Assembly: GCA_012719815.1 (NCBI GenBank)
Contig: JAAXZP010000142.1
Span: 1-17,285, forward strand
From: Christensenellaceae bacterium
Lineage (GTDB): Bacteria > Bacillota > Clostridia > Christensenellales > SZUA-584
Reading direction: 5' to 3'
DNA length: 17,285 nt
Below are positions 13,273-17,285 of this stretch, piece after piece. How positions within the stretch are numbered: position 1 is the first letter of the stretch; each line of letters opens with the position of its first letter. The position numbers and the translations under genes were made by a program. The notes under the pieces were generated by a model. It saw only the letters and a program-made list of their open reading frames with translations. It was not told the DNA's origin and made no database searches.

Positions 13273-13293
13273 AAAAAAGGCGCCGAAGCGCCT
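13273..13293 (-). terminator. Rho-independent terminator of the NEW3/ABC/ECF operon
   Basis: On the minus strand AGGCGC, a TTCG tetraloop and GCGCCT form a perfect six-pair stem followed by six T residues counting the last stem base (13278-13273). It lies 27 bases after the stop of the probable anti-sigma gene and insulates it from the gnd promoter. Confidence 0.93.
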
Positions 13294-13319
13294 CATAATC
13301 TTTACTTTATTAGTTGTGG

Positions 13320-14285
13320 TCACTCATGCTCCACGATGCTGACCGTCAGGCTGTTTCCGGCATGCCCGTCGCTGATTTGCAGCACGTCCTCGCCCGTGCC
13401 CACCGCGGTAAACATCTCCGCCGCTTCGCCGTAAGGCTCCGAATCCTCCCGGCTCATCAGGCCGCCCAGGCTTTCCGCATCCACGTCATCCGTACTGCTG
13501 CCAATCAGCAGCAGCCGCTCGCCCACCCCCAGCCTCAGGCGGCTGACCGGCAGCACCAAAGCCCCGGATGTGGTCTGAATGGGCACGATATATGTCACGC
13601 GCAGCCCGGACTGCTGCGAGTCGTCCGCCGCCTTTTCCACCGCCACGCCGTCCTGCACCGAGATGTCGCCGCCCGGCAGGCCGTCGCGCGACCACCATGT
13701 CTGGATCGCGTTCGTCCGGTAGCCCACAAGCCGGTAACCGATGCGGCCGTGCGCGCTGTCGCCCGAGGCGATCAGCAGCATGTCGTAATCCGCGCCGGAA
13801 AACGGTATAATCATGGCCGGGTATACGGTGTCGCAATACTCAAACACGCTGGAATATGCCATCTGCTGGCTCCAGTTGCCCGAAAGCTCCCACAGCACCG
13901 TCATAATGCCGGGAACCGCGCCGTCATGCACCGTTGTGGGAATATGGTTCATGCGGAATTCCTTGTCCTCACCCAATGCCACCGTCTCCGTCGGCACATT
14001 GTCCACCGGCGTATCGTCCGCCTGCGCCAAAGCGGAGGGCTGCGCACCAGGCCGCGCGTACTCCGCATGCGGCAGCAGCCACGCCAGCAGCGCAAACGCC
14101 AGCACCGCGGCCACGCAGGCAGCCGCCAGGGCCATCCGCCTCACGGCCTGCGGCCGCCACGACCGCCGGCTTTTGCTGACGGCTTCAGCAGCCAGCTGCG
14201 TGGGCGCCGGCATAAAGCTGCTGAAAAAATCGCCGGCTTCTTTTTTACCCTGTGTCAGCAAACTGTCCAGTTCCCGCTCGTTCAC
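13320..14285 (-). CDS. Single-pass membrane protein, probable anti-sigma factor of the ECF sigma
   Basis: I do not recognise the family. With a GTG start at 14285 the protein has 321 residues: a charged N-terminus of about 50 (NERELDSLLTQGKKEAGDFF), one membrane helix (about 51-71, MALAAACVAAVLAFALLAWLL) and an outside domain of about 250 residues with no known motif. The role is inferred from its place directly after the ECF sigma gene and its topology, which is that of membrane anti-sigma factors. There is no cysteine before the membrane helix, so the zinc-binding HxxxCxxC anti-sigma motif is absent. The start is uncertain: GTG 14285 lies eight bases after the sigma stop with AAAGGG and GAGGAG upstream; ATG 14345 would overlap the sigma gene by 52 bases. 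It is the last gene before the terminator. Confidence 0.7.
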   Translation of the reverse strand: MNERELDSLLTQGKKEAGDFFSSFMPAPTQLAAEAVSKSRRSWRPQAVRRMALAAACVAAVLAFALLAWLLPHAEYARPGAQPSALAQADDTPVDNVPTETVALGEDKEFRMNHIPTTVHDGAVPGIMTVLWELSGNWSQQMAYSSVFEYCDTVYPAMIIPFSGADYDMLLIASGDSAHGRIGYRLVGYRTNAIQTWWSRDGLPGGDISVQDGVAVEKAADDSQQSGLRVTYIVPIQTTSGALVLPVSRLRLGVGERLLLIGSSTDDVDAESLGGLMSREDSEPYGEAAEMFTAVGTGEDVLQISDGHAGNSLTVSIVEHE

Positions 14286-14293
14286 TTTACCCT

Positions 14294-14839
14294 TTACCGC
14301 TCCTCTTGCGAAAGTTTTTTCCTCAAGAGTTCTCTTCCCCGGCACAGCCTCTTTCTCACGTTCTCCTCGCTGATACCCAGCACCTGTGCGATTTCCGCAG
14401 TTTTCATCTCCTCAAAATAATACAGGGCAATCACCGTCCGCAGTTTCAGCGGCAGGTCCATCACCTTGCTGAACACCTCGCCGCCCTCGGCGATCTCAAA
14501 CATCCGGGTTTCGGCGGCGGCGATGACCTCCTCCTCCATGCGCGCGGGCAGCATCCGCCTGAAATAGGCGGATGCCTTGTAATCCCGGCACAGGTTCATT
14601 GTGATGCGGTATATCCAGGTATAATAGGAACTGTCGCCCCGGAAACGGTCCAGGTGCCTGTATACGCGGCAGAACACCTCCTGGCAGATATCCTCCGCCA
14701 GATAACGGTCCCGCACGTGGTAATACGCCAGCTTAAGCACCCGGTCGCCAAAGCGCCTGACCAGGTAATTGAGCGTACTCTCCCGTTCGTCTGCTGTTTT
14801 GGGGCGCCTGCCTGCGCCCGGCCCTGCCGTTTCCAACAT
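14294..14839 (-). CDS. ECF-type RNA polymerase sigma factor (sigma-70 regions 2 and 4)
   Basis: This 181-residue protein has the two-domain extracytoplasmic-function layout. Region 2 is at about residues 25-92, including AEDICQEVFCRVYRHLDRF and the -10 recognition helix YYTWIYRITMNLCRDY. A linker covers about 93-125. Region 4 is at about 127-175, with LPLKLRTVIALYYFEEMKTAE leading into the helix-turn-helix AEIAQVLGISEENVRKRLCRGR. It should direct polymerase to a small envelope-related regulon. The ATG at 14839 has only a weak GAAGAG site and follows the permease stop by ten bases, so it is probably translated from the ABC operon message. The next gene is its probable anti-sigma partner. Family assignment is firm; the regulon is unknown. 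Confidence 0.93.
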   Translation of the reverse strand: MLETAGPGAGRRPKTADERESTLNYLVRRFGDRVLKLAYYHVRDRYLAEDICQEVFCRVYRHLDRFRGDSSYYTWIYRITMNLCRDYKASAYFRRMLPARMEEEVIAAAETRMFEIAEGGEVFSKVMDLPLKLRTVIALYYFEEMKTAEIAQVLGISEENVRKRLCRGRELLRKKLSQEER

Positions 14840-14849
14840 AGCTCTTCGT

Positions 14850-15854
14850 TTAGTCCGCGCGGACCTCCTGCCGCATGAACACCACGTACGATACTCCGAA
14901 ACAGATCATCGCCAGCGCAATCAATCCCGTCAGGTGCGGCCACACCAAAAGCAGGCTCTGCCCCAGCGGCAGTTCGCCTACAATAGCGTTCTGCTGCTGC
15001 AAGGAAAAGCTCACAACATCCAGCGTCCTCACGTTGGGGTCAAGCACTGTCACCACCGCTTCGCTGTAAAGCGTGGAAGGCGACAGCCGCTTGATGAACT
15101 GGCTGCATCTGTAGTTGTTGAGCACATCGGTTACTGTCGATGTATCCGTCACCGGGAACAGCACGCCGGCGATCACGTTAGCCAAAAGGCCAAGAAATAT
15201 CGCCAGGAACAGCCATACCGCGATGCCCATCAGCGCCGACGTCGCCATATGCCGGAACAGCAGCGAAAACAGCTGCGACAGCGCAAGAAACAGCGCCATA
15301 TACACCACCGTGAAGAACAGGAATATCACGATGCGCAGCAGCTGCTCCAGCGTGGGCACGAGACCCAGCGCCGCGATGCCAAAGCCGATCACGAAAAAGC
15401 CCAGCGCAAACACCATGATGGCAAGCACCGTCACGCCCGCCCAGAACTTGCCGTTGATCACCGCGTCGCGGTGTATCGGCTGCGCCAGCAGGCGGCTCAG
15501 CGTCCGGCGCGAGCGCTCGCCGTTGATGGCGTCAAAGCCCAGCGCCATGCCCACCAGCGGGCCCAGGAACATCAGGAACCAGACGAACGACGGCCAGGAC
15601 GCGCCCTGCTCCGTGAACAGCGACAGCAGGGTATAGGTAGCCGAGTTGCCGCTGTCGCTTATGGCGTCCCGAATGCCGTTGAATGCGCCGTATACGCCAG
15701 TTAAGCCCAGCACCGTAACCAGCGCCAGCACGATGATGAATTTCAGGCTGCGGAAATAATCGCGCACTTCCTTGTAATAGAGGGCGCGGAAGCCGTTTCT
15801 CCTGGCCTCCCTGTCGGTAATAACCGGCAGGTCCTGCTTTGCGGTAAGTTCCAT
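14850..15854 (-). CDS. ABC-2-type transporter permease
   Basis: This 334-residue membrane protein has about six helices. The first is at 38-57 (FIIVLALVTVLGLTGVYGAF), followed by an outside loop, then helices near 90-105, 140-165, 170-200, 205-235 and a last one near 305-325. The phrase GFDAINGERSRRTLSRLLAQPIHR after the second helix is typical of ABC-2 permeases (ABC2_membrane_5-like), where it couples to the ATPase. A longer outside segment of about 70 residues lies before the last helix. Its ATG shares one base with the ATPase stop (TAATG), so the two are translationally coupled and should form one complex. The substrate is unknown. Confidence 0.9.
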   Translation of the reverse strand: MELTAKQDLPVITDREARRNGFRALYYKEVRDYFRSLKFIIVLALVTVLGLTGVYGAFNGIRDAISDSGNSATYTLLSLFTEQGASWPSFVWFLMFLGPLVGMALGFDAINGERSRRTLSRLLAQPIHRDAVINGKFWAGVTVLAIMVFALGFFVIGFGIAALGLVPTLEQLLRIVIFLFFTVVYMALFLALSQLFSLLFRHMATSALMGIAVWLFLAIFLGLLANVIAGVLFPVTDTSTVTDVLNNYRCSQFIKRLSPSTLYSEAVVTVLDPNVRTLDVVSFSLQQQNAIVGELPLGQSLLLVWPHLTGLIALAMICFGVSYVVFMRQEVRAD

Positions 15855-16798
15855 TACTGCGCACCCCCTCTCTCAAAATAGCGCCGGTAGATATCGTCCA
15901 GGTCGCCGCCCAGCCTCCGCAGATGCCTTAAGCTGTAGCCCTTTTCCGCCGTGGCAGCCACCAGCGCGTCGCGCACATCCTGTTTGGCGCGCACCACATA
16001 CAGCCCGCGCTCCCGTTTTACTTCGTCCACACCGGGAATGGCACTGAGCATCTGCTCCAGCTCGGCGTTATCCGGACGCGCTAAATACTCTATCTCCACG
16101 ATGTCCTTTGCCCGCGTGGCCTCGCGCAGCGAATCGATGTTGCCGCACGCCACCAGCTTGCCGCTCACGAATATGCCCACCCGGCTGCAGATCTGCTGCA
16201 CCTGATAGAGCTGGTGCGAGGAGATCAGCACCGTGCGGCGGTCTTTTTCGGACAGTTCCTTGATGAGGCTGAGCAGCTCGTGGACGCCCTCCGGGTCAAT
16301 ACCCAGCGTCGGTTCGTCCAATATCACCACTTTGGGGTCTTTCATCAGCACGTCCGCGATACCCAGGCGCTGCCGCATGCCGCGCGAATACGCCCTCACC
16401 TTTTTGTCGGCCACGTCCTGCAGGCCCACGCGGCGCAGCAGCATGTCGATGCGTTCCTCAGCCGCCTTGCCGTATATGCCGTTCATCTCGCCGATGAACC
16501 GCATATTCTCCCGCCCGGTCATGTCGTTGTAGAACGCCACGTTGTCGGGCAGATAGCCCACAATGCGCTTCACGCCGATGGGATCGCGGGTACAGTCGCG
16601 CCCGTATATCGTGGCCTTGCCGCTGCTCGGCTCGGTCAGCCCCAGCAGCATCAGTATGGTGGTGGTTTTGCCCGCGCCGTTAGGCCCCAGCAGGCCGAAA
16701 ACCTCCCCTTCCGCGATCTCCAGATTCAGGCGGTCCACAGCGACAAGACGGCCGTACTTTTTTGTCAGCCGTTCCGTCTTTAATATTACTTCCGCCAT
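15854..16798 (-). CDS. ABC transporter ATP-binding protein
   Basis: This 314-residue ATPase has Walker A GPNGAGKT (38-45), a Q-loop region with YLPDN in place of the usual Q, signature YSRGMRQRL (137-145), Walker B VVILDEPTLGIDP (157-169) and the switch histidine H195 in SSHQ. After about 220 comes an extra C-terminal domain of about 90 residues (IEYLARPDNAELEQML and onward), as in CcmA/NatA-type exporters. The ATG at 16798 follows the NEW3 gene stop by two bases, with GGGAG about ten bases upstream; an in-frame start at 16882 would lie inside that gene and adds only low-quality sequence. It pairs with the overlapping permease gene. Confidence 0.94.
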   Translation of the reverse strand: MAEVILKTERLTKKYGRLVAVDRLNLEIAEGEVFGLLGPNGAGKTTTILMLLGLTEPSSGKATIYGRDCTRDPIGVKRIVGYLPDNVAFYNDMTGRENMRFIGEMNGIYGKAAEERIDMLLRRVGLQDVADKKVRAYSRGMRQRLGIADVLMKDPKVVILDEPTLGIDPEGVHELLSLIKELSEKDRRTVLISSHQLYQVQQICSRVGIFVSGKLVACGNIDSLREATRAKDIVEIEYLARPDNAELEQMLSAIPGVDEVKRERGLYVVRAKQDVRDALVAATAEKGYSLRHLRRLGGDLDDIYRRYFERGGAQ

Positions 16799-16800
16799 GC

Positions 16801-17285
16801 TCACCGTCTCCCGAATTTTCTGAACACCAGAACCAGGGCCACCACTACCGCCGCGATAATCACAATGCCAACGATTCCCCATATTGTAGAAGTCTTCACG
16901 GTCACGCGGAAGTCGGCCTGGCTGCTCGCAAGCGTGGATTTCGCCTGAATGGAGACCACATAGTCGCCGGTGACAGCATCTTTCGCGGGCTTGATGGTCG
17001 CGGCCACCTGTACGCTCTGGCCAGCCGGCAGGGTTTCAATGGTATCCTTGTCGAACGTCACCGACCAGTTGGCGGGAGTCGACTTGGCCGTCAGCGTGAT
17101 GTTGGAAAGGTCGGCATTGCCGGTATTCTCTATGTTCAGCGTCACGGTGCTCCCCTGTCCGGCCACCGCATCCACAGAGAGAAGCCCTGTCGGCGTGGAC
17201 AGCTTCATCTCATAGGTGCCGATAATGTACACAGCAAAATCCAGTCTCAGCGGCGCTCCCGTAGAAGTCGCAGTCACCGGAATGA
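16801..17285 (-). CDS. NEW3-domain membrane-anchored protein, 5' end cut by window edge
   Basis: Only the C-terminal part, about 160 residues, is in the window; the frame is open to the right edge. It shows an immunoglobulin-like beta domain of the NPCBM-associated NEW3 type: GQGSTVTLNIENTGNADLSN, NWSVTFDKDTIETLPAGQS and KDAVTGDYVVSIQA. A C-terminal membrane helix (TIWGIVGIVIIAAVVVALVLVF) and a short basic tail (RKFGRR) follow. The protein is therefore probably exported and anchored with its beta domains outside, and repeats of the same domain are likely upstream. It is followed after two bases by the ABC ATPase gene, an association seen in other clostridia. A GTG at 17277 should not be taken as the start, since the sequence before it reads on without a stop. 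Confidence 0.88.
   Translation of the reverse strand, partial: IPVTATSTGAPLRLDFAVYIIGTYEMKLSTPTGLLSVDAVAGQGSTVTLNIENTGNADLSNITLTAKSTPANWSVTFDKDTIETLPAGQSVQVAATIKPAKDAVTGDYVVSIQAKSTLASSQADFRVTVKTSTIWGIVGIVIIAAVVVALVLVFRKFGRR

Overview
The window is a GC-rich, gene-dense piece of a bacterial chromosome. All but one of the genes lie on the minus strand; glpP is the only plus-strand gene. The SCIFF peptide with its radical-SAM maturase, a TIGR04086-type membrane protein, a SigB-type partner-switching operon, GlpP, and a YggS gene beside an HlyD-like membrane protein together point to a Firmicute of class Clostridia. The high GC suggests one of the GC-rich lineages, such as Christensenellales-like groups, but the order and species are inference. 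I see no IS element, phage gene, CRISPR array, tRNA or rRNA, and no gene-free stretch longer than 300 bases.

Layout, right to left as the minus-strand genes are read. At 17285-13320 lies an envelope operon: the 3' end of a NEW3-domain membrane protein, an ABC ATPase, an ABC-2 permease, an ECF sigma factor and a single-pass protein that is probably its anti-sigma factor. It ends in a strong TTCG-loop terminator (13273-13293). At 13190-9637 lies an oxidative pentose-phosphate operon, gnd-zwf-cyclase-family hydrolase, with a good promoter at 13224-13252. At 9541-9044 is a four-helix TIGR04086-like membrane protein; its ribosome binding site lies inside a long inverted repeat. At 8837-6735 is the SCIFF unit: the six-cysteine precursor peptide, an intergenic terminator, the SPASM radical-SAM thioether maturase, and a gamma-class carbonic anhydrase whose start overlaps the maturase stop.

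glpP (6172-6738, plus) converges on the carbonic anhydrase; both stop codons sit in one CTAG. On its other side it diverges from an alpha/beta hydrolase plus Gfo/Idh/MocA oxidoreductase pair (6063-4010), and the two promoters share one -35 region. At 3861-1902 lies a partner-switching sigma operon: STAS antagonist, degenerate RsbW-like protein, SigB-family sigma factor and intact RsbW-like kinase. The first three have the Bacillus rsbV-rsbW-sigB order. Between the sigma gene and the last kinase gene is a sequence that fits the SigB promoter consensus (GTTTAG, 14 bases, GGGTAT), so the sigma factor may switch on its own inhibitor. A terminator follows. The window ends with an HlyD-like membrane protein and the 5' part of yggS, a pair that in clostridia usually leads into the sepF/divIVA cell-division region.

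The strongest leads beyond routine annotation are the SigB-type promoter combined with the degenerate/intact kinase pair, the ribosome-binding-site hairpin at 9546-9589, the carbonic anhydrase coupled to the SCIFF maturase, and the cyclase-family hydrolase that occupies the pentose-phosphate operon where no lactonase gene is found.
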